DNA of 64,000 bases from positions 167,544-231,543 of the forward strand of contig NZ_JAGFOA010000003.1 in the NCBI RefSeq assembly GCF_017592545.1. The letters run 5' to 3'. Shown one piece after another: positions 1-8,757 of the stretch; the first letter of the stretch is position 1; every line of letters starts with the position of its first letter. The notes below the pieces were generated by a model. That model ran no database searches. It saw only the letters and a list, made by a program, of their open reading frames with translations, and was not told where the DNA came from. A program made the translations under genes and the position numbers. The stretch comes from Microbacterium stercoris (lineage in GTDB: Bacteria; Actinomycetota; Actinomycetes; Actinomycetales; Microbacteriaceae).

Positions 1-50
1 TCGCGGGGCCGCGCATGTCCGAGGCCCGGGGCGGGGTCGGGGCCTGGGGC

Positions 51-1166
51 GGGAGGAGATCTCGGATCGGGAGGGTGCGGATCCGGGTCTCGGTCCTCCG
101 GGCGCGGGATCTCCTCCTGTCGCGCGGGCGGGTTCGCGGGGCCTTTCGCGTGTCCGTGGCCGGGACGGGGCCGGAGCCGGGTACGGGAGGGGATCTCGGA
201 TCGGGAGGGTGCGGATCCGGGTCTCGGTCCTCCGCACGCGGGGTCTCCTCCTGTCGCGCGAGTGCCGCGGGGTCGAGCTGGGGAACGGGAGGGGATCTCG
301 GATCGGGAGGGTGCGGATCCGGATCTCGGTCCTCCGCACGCGGGAGCTCCTCCTGTCGCGCGGGCAGGTTCGCGGGGTCGAGGCCGGGACGGGAGGGGAT
401 CTCGGATCGGGAGGGTGCGGATCCGGATCTCCGTCCTCCGGACGCGGGATCTCCTCCTGTCGCGCGGGTGCCGCGGGGCCTTTCGCGTGTCCGGGGCCGG
501 GACTGGGAAGGGATCTCGGATCGGGAGGGTGCGGATCCGGATCTCGGTCCTCCGGGCGCGGGATCTCCTCCTGTCGCGCGGGCGGGTTCGCGGGGTCGAG
601 GTCGGGAACGGGAGGGGATCTCGGATCGGGAGGGTGCCGATCCGGATCTCGGTCCTCCGCACGCGGGATCTCCTCCCGTCGCGGGGTGCGCCGCGGGGCC
701 TTTCGCGTGTCCGAGGCCGGGGCTGGGGTCGGGGCCGGGGCGGGAGGAGATCTCGGATCGGGAGGGTGCGGATCCGGATCTCGGTCCTCCGGACGCGGGA
801 TCTCCTCCCGTCCCGCGGCTGCGCGCCACGGGCCTTTCGCGTGTCCGGGGCCGGGACGGGAGGGGATCTCTGATCGGGAGGGTGCGTATCCGGATCTCGG
901 TCCTCCGGACGCGGGATCTCCTCCTGTCGCGCGGCCGGGTTCGGGCGGGGGCTTTCGCGGGGTCGAGGCCGGGACGGGAGGGGATCTCGGATCGGGAGGG
1001 TGCGGATCCGGATTTCGGTCCTCCGGGCGCGGGATCTCCTCCTGTCGCGGGCGGGACCGGGGCCTTTCGCGCGTCCGGGGCTGGGGCCGGGGGCCCGGGG
1101 GGAGGGGATCTCGGATCGGGAGGGTGCGGATCCGGATCTCGGTCCTCCGGACGCGGGATCTCCTCC
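51..1166 (+). repeat. Hairpin array 1: ten 67-bp palindromic units
   Basis: Ten units start at 51, 185, 287, 391, 505, 610, 742, 858, 976 and 1100; each is 67 bp. The outer arms are GGAGGGGATC and GATCTCCTCC, giving ten pairs with one G-T wobble. In the units at 51 and 742 the left arm is GGAGGAGATC, which restores a Watson-Crick pair. The inner arms are CGGGAGG and CCTCCGG, and the loop is 20 nt with a central GGATCC. Spacers of about 35 to 67 bp come in two recurring types, one with CCTTTCGCGTGTCC and one with GTTCGCGGGGTCGAGG. The whole stretch 1-1224 carries no other gene. It is open in all three forward frames, but 67 is not a multiple of three, so I do not read it as coding. The array may extend left of the window. 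Confidence 0.9.
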
Positions 1167-1212
1167 CGTCGCGGGCGTGCCGCGGGGCCTTTCGCGTGTC
1201 CGGGGCCGGGAC

Positions 1213-1218
1213 TACCGT
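1213..1218 (+). promoter_or_regulatory. -10 element for DUF2277 gene
   Basis: TACCGT lies 6 nt before the ATG at 1225, so transcription should start at the start codon. The -35 region falls inside the last spacer copy of array 1, so array sequence is part of this promoter. Confidence 0.5.
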
Positions 1219-1224
1219 GACGGC

Positions 1225-1494
1225 ATGTGCCGGAACATCCACACCCTTCACAACTTCGAGCCCGCCGCGACGTCGGACGAGGTGCATGCGGCGGCTCTCC
1301 AGTACGTGCGCAAGATCGCGGGAACGACCAAGCCCTCGAAGGCGAATCAGCCCGCGTTCGACGAGGCGGTCCACGAGATCGCGCACATCACCCAGCACCT
1401 GCTGGACGCGCTCGTCACCAGCGCCCCGCCGAAGAACCGCGAGGTAGAGGCCGAGAAGGCGAAGGCGCGCGCCGCCGGGCGCTACGCGGCCTGA
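1225..1494 (+). CDS. DUF2277 family protein
   Basis: An 89-residue soluble protein. Its N-terminus MCRNIHTLHNFEP and the following A-AALQYVRKIAGTTKPSKAN stretch match the small actinobacterial DUF2277 family, whose function is unknown. The conserved Cys2-Arg3-Asn4 start and an all-helical layout are visible, and the C-terminus is rich in Lys, Glu and Ala. The ATG at 1225 is chosen because the family motif begins at the first residue and a -10 hexamer sits 6 nt upstream. It is separated from guaB3 by 63 bp and has its own promoter. Family assignment is from motif recognition; no role can be inferred. Confidence 0.88.
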   Translation: MCRNIHTLHNFEPAATSDEVHAAALQYVRKIAGTTKPSKANQPAFDEAVHEIAHITQHLLDALVTSAPPKNREVEAEKAKARAAGRYAA

Positions 1495-1545
1495 TCTGCC
1501 ACGAGCCGTCCGCGCCGGCGGGAGAGGGCATCTGACGACCGCGGG

Positions 1546-1551
1546 TAGGCT
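1546..1551 (+). promoter_or_regulatory. -10 element for guaB3, leaderless
   Basis: TAGGCT ends 6 nt before the GTG at 1558. No Shine-Dalgarno is needed if the mRNA starts at the GTG. Confidence 0.6.
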
Positions 1552-1557
1552 GGAGCG

Positions 1558-2679
1558 GTGACGAGCGAGATCGAGCTGGGCCGCGGCAAGCGGGCACGAC
1601 GGGCGTACGCGTTCGACGACATCGCGGTGGTGCCCTCGCGCCGCACGCGCAATCCGGAGGACGTGACGACCGACTGGTCGATCGACGCGTTCCACTTCGA
1701 CATCCCGGTGCTCGGCGCCCCGATGGACTCGGTCGTCAGCCCCAAGACCGCCATCATGCTCGGTCAGCTCGGCGGCCTCGGCGTGCTCGATCTCGAGGGC
1801 CTCTGGACGCGCTACGAGGATCCGGAGCCGCTGCTCGCCGAGATCGCCTCGCTTCCCGACGAGGTCGCGACGAGCCGCATGCAGCAGCTGTACGCCGAGC
1901 CGATCAAGCCCGAGCTCATCACCGCGCGCATCAACGAGATCCGTGCGGCCGGCGTCGCCGTGGCGGGCTCCCTCAGCCCCCAGCGCACGCAGGAGCTCTA
2001 CAAGACGGTCGTCGCGGCCGGCGTCGACCTCTTCGTGATCCGCGGCACCACGGTGTCGGCCGAGCACGTCTCGAGCGAGGCCGAGCCCCTCAACCTCAAG
2101 AAGTTCATCTACGACCTCGACGTGCCGGTCATCGTCGGCGGCGCCTCCACCTACACGGCGGCGCTGCACCTCATGCGCACCGGCGCCGCGGGCGTTCTCG
2201 TGGGCTTCGGCGGCGGCGCCGCGTCGACCACGCGCGCCACGCTCGGCATCCACGCGCCGATGGCCTCGGCCCTCGCCGATGTCGCCGGCGCGCGCCGTGA
2301 CTACCTCGACGAGTCGGGCGGGCGCTACGTGCACGTCATCGCCGACGGCGGCGTGGGCACCTCGGGCGACATCGTGAAGGCCCTCGCCATGGGCGCCGAC
2401 GCGGTGATGCTCGGCGTCGCGCTGGCCCGCGCCACCGATGCGCCCGGCCGTGGCTTCCACTGGGGGCCGGAGGCCCACCACGCCAAGCTGCCCCGCGGCC
2501 GCCGCGTGATGGTGCCCCAGGTCGGCACGCTCGAAGAGGTGCTCTACGGCCCCGCGTCCATGGCGGACGGCACCGCGAACCTCATCGGCGCGCTGCGCAA
2601 GTCGATGGCCACCACCGGCTACTCCGACCTCAAGGAGTTCCAGCGGGTCGAGGTCGTCGTCGCACCGTATGACCACTGA
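1558..2679 (+). CDS. guaB3: GuaB3-family IMP dehydrogenase-related protein
   Basis: A 373-residue single-domain TIM barrel of the IMPDH/GMP reductase superfamily, in the actinobacterial GuaB3 branch. The N-terminus (IELGRGKRARRAYAFDDIAVVPSRRT) and the APMDSVVSPKTA segment near residue 54 are typical. There is no CBS pair, as expected for this branch. The loop that carries the catalytic cysteine in true IMP dehydrogenases reads GFGGGAASTTR at about 217-226, so the cysteine is absent. It is the first gene of a compact run with the SURF1 gene (11-bp overlap), DUF3817 and guaA, which places it in purine metabolism. Whether it has IMPDH or GMP reductase activity cannot be told from sequence. The GTG start is fixed by the family N-terminus and the -10 element 6 nt upstream. 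Confidence 0.92.
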   Translation: MTSEIELGRGKRARRAYAFDDIAVVPSRRTRNPEDVTTDWSIDAFHFDIPVLGAPMDSVVSPKTAIMLGQLGGLGVLDLEGLWTRYEDPEPLLAEIASLPDEVATSRMQQLYAEPIKPELITARINEIRAAGVAVAGSLSPQRTQELYKTVVAAGVDLFVIRGTTVSAEHVSSEAEPLNLKKFIYDLDVPVIVGGASTYTAALHLMRTGAAGVLVGFGGGAASTTRATLGIHAPMASALADVAGARRDYLDESGGRYVHVIADGGVGTSGDIVKALAMGADAVMLGVALARATDAPGRGFHWGPEAHHAKLPRGRRVMVPQVGTLEEVLYGPASMADGTANLIGALRKSMATTGYSDLKEFQRVEVVVAPYDH

Positions 2680-3520
2680 CACCCCGGCACCCGCCGCCGC
2701 GTCTGACGGGCTCCTGTTCCCGCCGACGCTGCGGGAGGTGATGCTGCGTCCGCGCTGGATCGCGATGCTGCTGTTCGCGCTCCTGGTCGCGGGCGTGTTC
2801 GCCTGGCTGGGGCAGTGGCAGCTGTCGACGGCGATCGACACCGATCCGGTGCCGGCCGGGGCGACCGAGGAGATCCGCCCGATCGCCGATGTCGTGGCCC
2901 CGGGGGAGTACCTCGAGGAGCCGCTGGTCGGTCAGAAGGTCGAGGTCGACGGCGCCTGGGTGCCCGACGACTTCATCGTCGTCTCGTCGCGCTTCAACGA
3001 CGACGTGCAGGGCTACTGGGTCACCGGCCAGCTGCGCACGGCCGATCCGGAGGCGGCCCTGGCAGTGGCGATCGGATGGACCGCCTCGCGCGCCGATGCC
3101 GACGCGGCGGCCCGCACGCTGAACGACGCGGCGACCGGTGAGCGCGTCACCCTGACGGGACGCATCATCTCCGACGAGGGCCCGCGCGTGCCGGACGCCG
3201 GTGAGGATCCGCTCGAGCAGTCGCGGATGTCTCCGGCGGCGCTGCTGAGTCGCTGGCACCTTCCCGAGGGGGGCATCGACGTCTTCCGTCCGTACCTGAC
3301 CTCGACGGATCCGACCGGCGCGCTCGCCGACGCCGGTCTCGAGCCCATCTCGTCGCCCGCGCCCGAGCTGGGCAGCCCGATCAACTGGCTCAACATCTTC
3401 TATGCGGTCGAGTGGGCCGTGTTCGCGGGCTTCGCCTTCTACCTCTGGTACCGGCTCGCGCGCGACGCGTGGGAGCGCGAGGTCGAGGAGTTCGAGGGCG
3501 TCGATCCCGACGAGGAATGA
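2669..3520 (+). CDS. SURF1 family cytochrome oxidase assembly protein
   Basis: 283 residues with the SURF1 layout: a membrane segment at about 30-50 (IAMLLFALLVAGVFAWLGQW), a large extracytoplasmic domain, and a second membrane segment at about 238-260. The LGxWQL-type motif after the first helix is present as LGQWQL. SURF1 proteins help assemble the heme-copper cytochrome c oxidase in the cytoplasmic membrane. The ATG overlaps the end of guaB3 by 11 bp, indicating translational coupling. The acidic tail (EREVEEFEGVDPDEE) is cytoplasmic by the predicted topology. Confidence 0.9.
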   Translation: MTTDTPAPAAASDGLLFPPTLREVMLRPRWIAMLLFALLVAGVFAWLGQWQLSTAIDTDPVPAGATEEIRPIADVVAPGEYLEEPLVGQKVEVDGAWVPDDFIVVSSRFNDDVQGYWVTGQLRTADPEAALAVAIGWTASRADADAAARTLNDAATGERVTLTGRIISDEGPRVPDAGEDPLEQSRMSPAALLSRWHLPEGGIDVFRPYLTSTDPTGALADAGLEPISSPAPELGSPINWLNIFYAVEWAVFAGFAFYLWYRLARDAWEREVEEFEGVDPDEE

Positions 3521-3569
3521 CGCGCGCCGAGGCCGGCCGCACGCGGATCGGACGCACAGCCGCCGCCGA

Positions 3570-3575
3570 TAGACT
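3570..3575 (+). promoter_or_regulatory. -10 element for DUF3817-guaA
   Basis: TAGACT ends 7 nt before the ATG at 3583. This gives the DUF3817-guaA pair its own promoter inside the guaB3 cluster. Confidence 0.55.
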
Positions 3576-3582
3576 GGACCCC

Positions 3583-4077
3583 ATGCCTCAGCCCAAGCTC
3601 GCCTCGTTCGAGAAGATCCGCGGCGCCGTGAGGTTCTACCAGATCTGCTCGGTGATCACCGGCATCGGCCTCCTGCTGCTGTGCGCGGAGATGGTGCTGA
3701 AGTACACGCCCCTCGCCGTCGAGCTGTTCTTCCTCGACTCGCACGGTCTCTTCGCGTTCCGCGAGGTCGTGCAGCAGGGCGACGAGCTGGTCTCGACCGG
3801 CGACGGCATCAACCTGTCGCTGGGCATCCTCATCGTGCACGGCTGGTTCTACGTCGTGTACCTCTTCGCCTGCTTCCGCGTGTGGAGCCTGATGCGCTGG
3901 CCGTTCTGGCGGTTCATCCTGCTCGCCGGTGGCGGCGTGGTCCCCTTCCTCTCCTTCATCATGGAGTTCTCCGTCGCGCGCGACGTGAAGCGCTACCTGG
4001 CCGAGCGCGAGACCGCGGCCGCCGAGAAGAAGGCCGCGGCAGCGGCATCCGACAACAACCTGGAGGTCGCCCAGTGA
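3583..4077 (+). CDS. DUF3817 integral membrane protein
   Basis: 164 residues with the DUF3817 pattern: [29 protein letters not shown] at the start of the first membrane segment, further segments near 83-105 and 113-135, then a charged Ala/Lys/Glu-rich cytoplasmic tail. The family is an actinobacterial membrane protein of unknown function usually found next to guaA. The open frame extends upstream to 3412, but the ATG at 3583 fits both the family start and the -10 element. Its stop overlaps the guaA start in a GTGA arrangement. Confidence 0.88.
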   Translation: MPQPKLASFEKIRGAVRFYQICSVITGIGLLLLCAEMVLKYTPLAVELFFLDSHGLFAFREVVQQGDELVSTGDGINLSLGILIVHGWFYVVYLFACFRVWSLMRWPFWRFILLAGGGVVPFLSFIMEFSVARDVKRYLAERETAAAEKKAAAAASDNNLEVAQ

Positions 4078-5663
4078 CAGCTGATGTCACCGCCGACACC
4101 GCCCAGCGTCCCGTTCTGGTCGTCGATTTCGGCGCCCAGTACGCGCAGCTGATCGCGCGCCGCGTGCGCGAGGCCGGTGTCTTCAGCGAGCTGATCCCGT
4201 CGACGGCCTCGGCCGCCGAGATCGCCGCGCACAACCCGGTCGCGATCATCCTGTCGGGTGGTCCGTCCTCGGTGTACGAGGAGGGCGCGCCGCGCCTCGA
4301 CCCCGAGGTCTTCGAGCTGGGCGTCCCGACGCTCGGCATCTGCTACGGCTTCCAGGTCATGGCCCAGGCCCTCGGCGGCGAGGTCGCTCACACGGGTCTG
4401 CGCGAGTACGGCGCCACCGATGCGGCGCTGGTCGGATCGGGCGGCGTGCTGCTCGAGGGGCAGCCGCTCGAGCAGAACGTGTGGATGTCGCACGGCGACC
4501 AGGTCTCCAAGGCGCCCGCGGGCTTCGAGGTGCTCGCCTCGACCGCCGCGACCCCCGTCGCCGCGTTCGGCAACGCCGAGAAGTGCTTCTACGGCGTGCA
4601 GTGGCACCCCGAGGTGAAGCACTCCGACTTCGGCCAGAAGGTCATCGAGAACTTCCTCCACAAGGCGGCGGGCCTGCCCGCCAACTGGAACGCCGGCAAC
4701 GTCATCGCCGAGCAGGTCGAGCGCATCAAGGAGCAGATCGGCGACGCGCGCGTCATCTCGGCCCTGTCGGGCGGCGTCGACTCGGCCGTCTCGACGGCGC
4801 TTGTGCACAAGGCCGTCGGCGACCAGCTCACCGCGGTCTTCGTCGACCACGGTCTGCTCCGCAAGGGCGAGCGCGAGCAGGTCGAGAAGGACTACGTCGA
4901 GTCCACGGGCGTGCGCCTCATCACGGTCGACGCGGAGGAGACCTTCCTCGGTCACCTCGCCGGCGTCACCGACCCCGAGGAGAAGCGCAAGATCATCGGC
5001 CGCGAGTTCATCCGCGCGTTCGAGAAGGTGCAGCTCGACCTCGTCGCCGAGGCCCGCGAGTCCGGCGAGAAGGTCAAGTTCCTCGTGCAGGGCACGCTCT
5101 ACCCGGATGTGGTGGAGTCGGGCGGCGGCACGGGCACGGCCAACATCAAGAGCCACCACAACGTGGGCGGCCTGCCGGAGGATCTCGACTTCGAGCTCGT
5201 CGAGCCCCTGCGCACGCTGTTCAAGGATGAGGTGCGCGCGATCGGCCGCGAGCTCGGCATCCCCGAGGCGATCGTCGGCCGCCAGCCGTTCCCGGGCCCG
5301 GGCCTCGGCATCCGGATCATCGGCGAGGTCACGCGCGAGCGTCTCGACATCCTGCGCGAGGCCGACGCGATCGCCCGCGAGGAGCTCACCAAGGCCGGTC
5401 TCGACAAGGAGATCTGGCAGTGCCCGGTTGTGCTGCTCGCCGACGTGCGCTCGGTCGGCGTCCAGGGCGACGGCCGCACCTACGGCCACCCGGTCGTGCT
5501 GCGCCCTGTCTCGTCCGAGGATGCGATGACCGCCGACTGGTCGCGCCTCCCCTACGACGTGCTCTCGAAGATCTCGAACCGCATCACCAACGAGGTGCGT
5601 GAGATCAACCGCGTCGTGCTCGACGTCACCTCGAAGCCCCCGGGGACGATCGAGTGGGAGTGA
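4074..5663 (+). CDS. guaA: GMP synthase (glutamine-hydrolysing)
   Basis: 529 residues, the usual length. It converts XMP to GMP with ATP and glutamine in the cytoplasm. The N-terminal class I amidotransferase domain shows GICYGFQ (nucleophile Cys) and QWHPEV (catalytic His and Glu). The central ATP pyrophosphatase domain carries the P-loop SGGVDSAV, and the C-terminal dimerisation domain ends in KPPGTIEWE. The GTG start overlaps the DUF3817 stop by 4 bp, and a strong terminator follows at 5693. The upstream reading frame extends to 3681 but lies inside DUF3817 out of frame and is not used. Confidence 0.97.
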   Translation: MTADVTADTAQRPVLVVDFGAQYAQLIARRVREAGVFSELIPSTASAAEIAAHNPVAIILSGGPSSVYEEGAPRLDPEVFELGVPTLGICYGFQVMAQALGGEVAHTGLREYGATDAALVGSGGVLLEGQPLEQNVWMSHGDQVSKAPAGFEVLASTAATPVAAFGNAEKCFYGVQWHPEVKHSDFGQKVIENFLHKAAGLPANWNAGNVIAEQVERIKEQIGDARVISALSGGVDSAVSTALVHKAVGDQLTAVFVDHGLLRKGEREQVEKDYVESTGVRLITVDAEETFLGHLAGVTDPEEKRKIIGREFIRAFEKVQLDLVAEARESGEKVKFLVQGTLYPDVVESGGGTGTANIKSHHNVGGLPEDLDFELVEPLRTLFKDEVRAIGRELGIPEAIVGRQPFPGPGLGIRIIGEVTRERLDILREADAIAREELTKAGLDKEIWQCPVVLLADVRSVGVQGDGRTYGHPVVLRPVSSEDAMTADWSRLPYDVLSKISNRITNEVREINRVVLDVTSKPPGTIEWE

Positions 5664-5692
5664 TCCGGCGCTGAGGCCCCGCCTCGCGCTCT

Positions 5693-5727
5693 GAAAGGAC
5701 GTGTTCTCAGCGAGAACACGTCCTTTC
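5693..5727 (+). terminator. Terminator after guaA
   Basis: A perfect 16-bp stem, GAAAGGACGTGTTCTC with its complement, around a 3-nt loop. It has no long U tract, which is common for GC-rich actinobacteria. A second weaker hairpin at 5747-5774 reuses the sequence GAGAACACGT. Confidence 0.85.
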
Positions 5728-5836
5728 TGCGTCGAGAAGGCGGTTCCTCGCTGAGAACACGTGCTGTGAGCGAGGGTAGGGAAACCCCGAACGCACCTGT
5801 CGGGGTCGCTCGGTGCCGGGCGCGAGGCGCCGGTCA

Positions 5837-5842
5837 TAGCTT
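5837..5842 (+). promoter_or_regulatory. -10 element for the histidine kinase operon
   Basis: TAGCTT ends 6 nt before the ATG at 5849, giving a leaderless first gene. Confidence 0.5.
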
Positions 5843-5848
5843 TGAGCC

Positions 5849-7120
5849 ATGACCACTTCCTACGCACCCGCCAGGCCCACGCCGGCCCGGCTGCTGGCCG
5901 CGACCGCGCATCTGGCCGCGGTGGGCGTCGCCGGCCCGATCATCGCCACGGGCATCGGCGCGATGCTCGCCTTCGGCGTCGGCCTCCTTCCCGTCGTCGG
6001 CATCGGCCTGATCGTGCTGGTCGGCCTCGTCTACGTCCTGTTCGGGATCGGCTGGGCCGAGACCGCGCGCATCGACGGCCTCTACGGCGCGGGCATCGGC
6101 CCGCTGCGCCCGCGCCCCCGCTCCGGCCCCGGCTTCGGCGGCTGGCTGCGCGGCCTCTGGCACCAGGCGATCGACGGATCGATGTGGCGCGCGATCGCCA
6201 ACCTCATCGTCTCGAGCCTCACCGGCCTTCTGCTGCTGTTCGTCATCCGCCTCGCGATCGGATCCGCCATCGCCGCCTTCGCGCCGCTGTACGCGACCGA
6301 CGGGGTCGTCGACATCGTCGGCATCGAGATCCTGGCGGCCTGGGCCCCGCTCATCGGCGGACTCCTCTTCGTCGCGTCGCTCGCGGGCATCCTGGGCCTC
6401 GCCGTGCTGCACGGGGTGATCGCCCGGGCGATCATCATCCCCTCTCGCGAGGCGCAGCTGGCCGCCGCGGCCCGCGAGGCCACGCAGTACGCGCAGACGG
6501 CGCAGGATCAGCGGGCGGGCGCCGTGCGCGCCGCCGACGTCGAGCGCACCCGCATCGAGCGCGACCTGCACGACGGCGTCCAGCCGCGGCTCGTCTCGAT
6601 CGGCATGACGCTGGGCCTCGCCCAGCAGAAGATCGACACCGATCCCGCCAAGGCCAAGGACCTCGTCGCCGAGGCGCACACCTCGACCAAGGCCGCCATC
6701 ACCGAGCTGCGCCAGCTGGCGCGCGGCATCCACGCCTCCGTGCTGGATGACCGCGGGCTCGACGCCGCGCTGTCGGCGCTGGCGAGCCGGTCGCACGTGC
6801 CCGTGCGGCTCGATGTCCGCATCGACGGCCGCTGCAGCCGTGACGCCGAGGCGGCCGTGTACTTCGCCCTCGCAGAATCGCTGACCAACGCCGCCAAGCA
6901 CTCCCGCGCAACGGAGTGCCGCGTGACGGTGCGCCGCCGCGAGGACGGCACGCTCTGGGCCCGTGTGGAGGACGACGGCATCGGCGGCGCGCAGGTGCTG
7001 CCGGGCGGCGGCCTCGACGGCATCGTGAACCGCGTGACCGCCGCCGGCGGCACGATCCGCCTGGACAGCCCGCAGGGCGGCCCGACGAGCCTGGAGGTGA
7101 GCGTCCCGTGCGCATCCTGA
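5849..7120 (+). CDS. Two-component sensor histidine kinase (HisKA_3 type)
   Basis: 423 residues. The N-terminal half holds about four to five membrane segments (near 20-45, 47-68, 118-145, 163-195) and resembles the Sensor domain family found in actinobacterial kinases. The dimerisation motif ERDLHDGVQPRLV puts the phosphorylated histidine at 241. The C-terminal HATPase domain shows the N-box-like region ALAESLTNAAKHS and the DDGIGG motif. It overlaps the response regulator gene by 13 bp. The signal is unknown; the adjacent DUF4097 gene suggests an envelope function by context only. Confidence 0.92.
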   Translation: MTTSYAPARPTPARLLAATAHLAAVGVAGPIIATGIGAMLAFGVGLLPVVGIGLIVLVGLVYVLFGIGWAETARIDGLYGAGIGPLRPRPRSGPGFGGWLRGLWHQAIDGSMWRAIANLIVSSLTGLLLLFVIRLAIGSAIAAFAPLYATDGVVDIVGIEILAAWAPLIGGLLFVASLAGILGLAVLHGVIARAIIIPSREAQLAAAAREATQYAQTAQDQRAGAVRAADVERTRIERDLHDGVQPRLVSIGMTLGLAQQKIDTDPAKAKDLVAEAHTSTKAAITELRQLARGIHASVLDDRGLDAALSALASRSHVPVRLDVRIDGRCSRDAEAAVYFALAESLTNAAKHSRATECRVTVRRREDGTLWARVEDDGIGGAQVLPGGGLDGIVNRVTAAGGTIRLDSPQGGPTSLEVSVPCAS

Positions 7121-7788
7121 TCTGCGAGGACTCTGTCCTGCTGCGCGAGGGCATCGTGCGCCTGCTCGAGGACGCCGACCACGAGGTGGTCGCGGCCCTG
7201 CCCGACACCGGCGAGCTCGCCGAGACGGTCGCCGCCACGGCGCCCGACCTGGCCATCCTCGACGTGCGCCTGCCGCCGACGTTCACCGACGAGGGCATCC
7301 GCGCCGCGATCTCGCTGCGCGCCGCGCACCCGGCCCTGGCGATCCTGGTGCTGTCGCAGTACGTCGAGGAGCGCTACGCCAGCGAGCTGATCACGTCCGG
7401 ATCCGGATCGCTGGGCTACCTGCTCAAGGACCGGGTCGCGGATGTGGCCGAGTTCCTCGACTCGATCGAGCGCATCGGCCAGGGGGCGACGGTGCTGGAT
7501 CCGGAGGTCGTGGCGCAGCTGCTCACCCGGCGCGCGCACGACGACCGGCTCGCCCGCCTCACCGAGCGGGAGCGCACCGTGCTCTCGCTGATCGCGGAGG
7601 GCCGCAGCAACCAGGCCATCGCCGCAACGCTCTTCCTCTCGGAGGCCAGCGTCGAGAAGCACATCACCGCGATCTTCCAGAAGCTCGGCCTCGAGCCCGA
7701 CGAGAACGGCAACCGCCGCGTGCTCGCCGCGCTCGCCCACTACGACCTCGGCGGCCCCGCCGCCCCGCAGAACGGAGCAGCACGATGA
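7108..7788 (+). CDS. LuxR/NarL-family response regulator
   Basis: 226 residues. The receiver domain has the acidic pair Glu7/Asp8 and the phosphoacceptor Asp52 in LAILDVRLP. The C-terminal LuxR helix-turn-helix spans about 150-195 (LTERERTVLSLIAEGRSNQAIA). It starts at a GTG inside the kinase gene and its stop overlaps the next ATG in an ATGA, so the three genes are translationally coupled. It is the cognate partner of the upstream kinase. Confidence 0.94.
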   Translation: MRILICEDSVLLREGIVRLLEDADHEVVAALPDTGELAETVAATAPDLAILDVRLPPTFTDEGIRAAISLRAAHPALAILVLSQYVEERYASELITSGSGSLGYLLKDRVADVAEFLDSIERIGQGATVLDPEVVAQLLTRRAHDDRLARLTERERTVLSLIAEGRSNQAIAATLFLSEASVEKHITAIFQKLGLEPDENGNRRVLAALAHYDLGGPAAPQNGAAR

Positions 7789-8675
7789 ACGCCACGCTCA
7801 CCCCTCCGCCGGTCACGCCGGCCTCGCCCTCCGGCCCGTCCGGACAGCCCGCCCCGCACGGATCGGGTGGCGGATCCGCCGGGCGCACGATCTCGGTCAT
7901 CGCGATCGTCGTCGGCAGCATCGCGATCGCCGCCACGGTGGTGCCCGGCATCCGCGGCGGCATCGCGGAGGCCACCCGCACGTCCGACGTGCTCACCGCG
8001 GATGCCACGGGGGTCACCTCCCTCGAGCTCGACGGATCCGCTGCTCTCGTCACGCTCGCGTTCGGCGACGTCGACGAGGCGCGCCTGGAGGTCGAGAGCA
8101 CCCGAGGCACCTGGCACCTCGATCGCGACGGCGACGAGCTGAGTGTGCGCAACAGCACCGACCTGTTCGGCGACTGGGGCGACTGGGGCGATTGGGGGGT
8201 CTTCGGGACCTCGCGCGCCGAGGAGCGGGTCGTGCTGACGCTGCCGTCGGAGCTCGCGGGCCTCGACGCCGACCTCTCGCTCGACGCGGGCGAGCTCGTC
8301 GCCGACGGCGAGTTCGGCGTCCTCGACATCGATCTGGGCGCCGGATCCGTCGACGTCACCGGATCGGCCGAGCAGCTGGAGGTCGACATGAGCGCCGGAT
8401 CCGCCGACCTCGTGCTGGCCGACGTGCGCTCGGCCGACCTGAAGCTCTCGGCGGGCCGCCTCACGGGCGAGCTCACGGGGGAGGCGCCCCGACGCGTCTC
8501 GCTCGAGGTCAGCGCCGGTGACTTCGACCTGACGCTGCCGGATGTGCCGTACGCCGTCACCCAGGAGGTGACGGCAGGCGATCTCGACAACGGGCTCACG
8601 GTGGATCCGGGGTCGGACAGCGTGATCACCGTCGAGGTCGCGGCCGGGCGCGTGGCTCTGCGTCCCGGAGCGTAA
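7785..8675 (+). CDS. DUF4097-type beta-strand repeat membrane protein
   Basis: 296 residues. A Pro/Ser/Gly-rich N-terminus is followed by one membrane segment at about 35-57, then a long extracytoplasmic region of repeating short beta strands ([30 protein letters not shown] and so on) typical of DUF4097 adhesin-like proteins. A three-fold DWG repeat at about 127-135 is encoded by near-identical 9-bp units. It is the last gene of the kinase-regulator operon and is probably an output or accessory of that system. No enzyme function is suggested. Confidence 0.85.
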   Translation: MNATLTPPPVTPASPSGPSGQPAPHGSGGGSAGRTISVIAIVVGSIAIAATVVPGIRGGIAEATRTSDVLTADATGVTSLELDGSAALVTLAFGDVDEARLEVESTRGTWHLDRDGDELSVRNSTDLFGDWGDWGDWGVFGTSRAEERVVLTLPSELAGLDADLSLDAGELVADGEFGVLDIDLGAGSVDVTGSAEQLEVDMSAGSADLVLADVRSADLKLSAGRLTGELTGEAPRRVSLEVSAGDFDLTLPDVPYAVTQEVTAGDLDNGLTVDPGSDSVITVEVAAGRVALRPGA

Positions 8676-8696
8676 CCGGAGCGGGAGACGAGGCGA

Positions 8697-8728
8697 GGCG
8701 ACCCTATACTTAGGGTCGCCTTACTTCG
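8697..8728 (+). promoter_or_regulatory. Iron-box-like operator and promoter of the siderophore gene
   Basis: A perfect palindrome with arms GGCGACCCTA and TAGGGTCGCC (8697-8706 and 8711-8720) surrounds TATACT, a good -10 candidate at 8705-8710. Overlapping it, TTAGGGTCGCCTTACTT at 8711-8727 resembles the DtxR/IdeR/DmdR iron box (TTAGG...CCTTACCTAA type; about 14 of 19 positions by eye over 8710-8728). This fits iron-dependent repression of the next gene. Confidence 0.6.
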
Positions 8729-8757
8729 TTGTCCTGCTACCCGACAGGAGCCCGCCC

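Noticed and set aside
15..1447. Long open frames of 164 to 412 codons in all three forward frames through array 1, and similar frames through arrays 2, 4 and 5
   Set aside because: The 67-bp unit and most periods are not multiples of three, so each copy would be read in a different frame. The frames are open because the sequence is GC-rich and repeated copies lack stops.
3993..5867. 624-codon minus-strand frame opposite guaA
   Set aside because: Shadow of the GC-rich plus-strand gene; the translation is Arg/Ala/Asp-rich with no recognisable domain.
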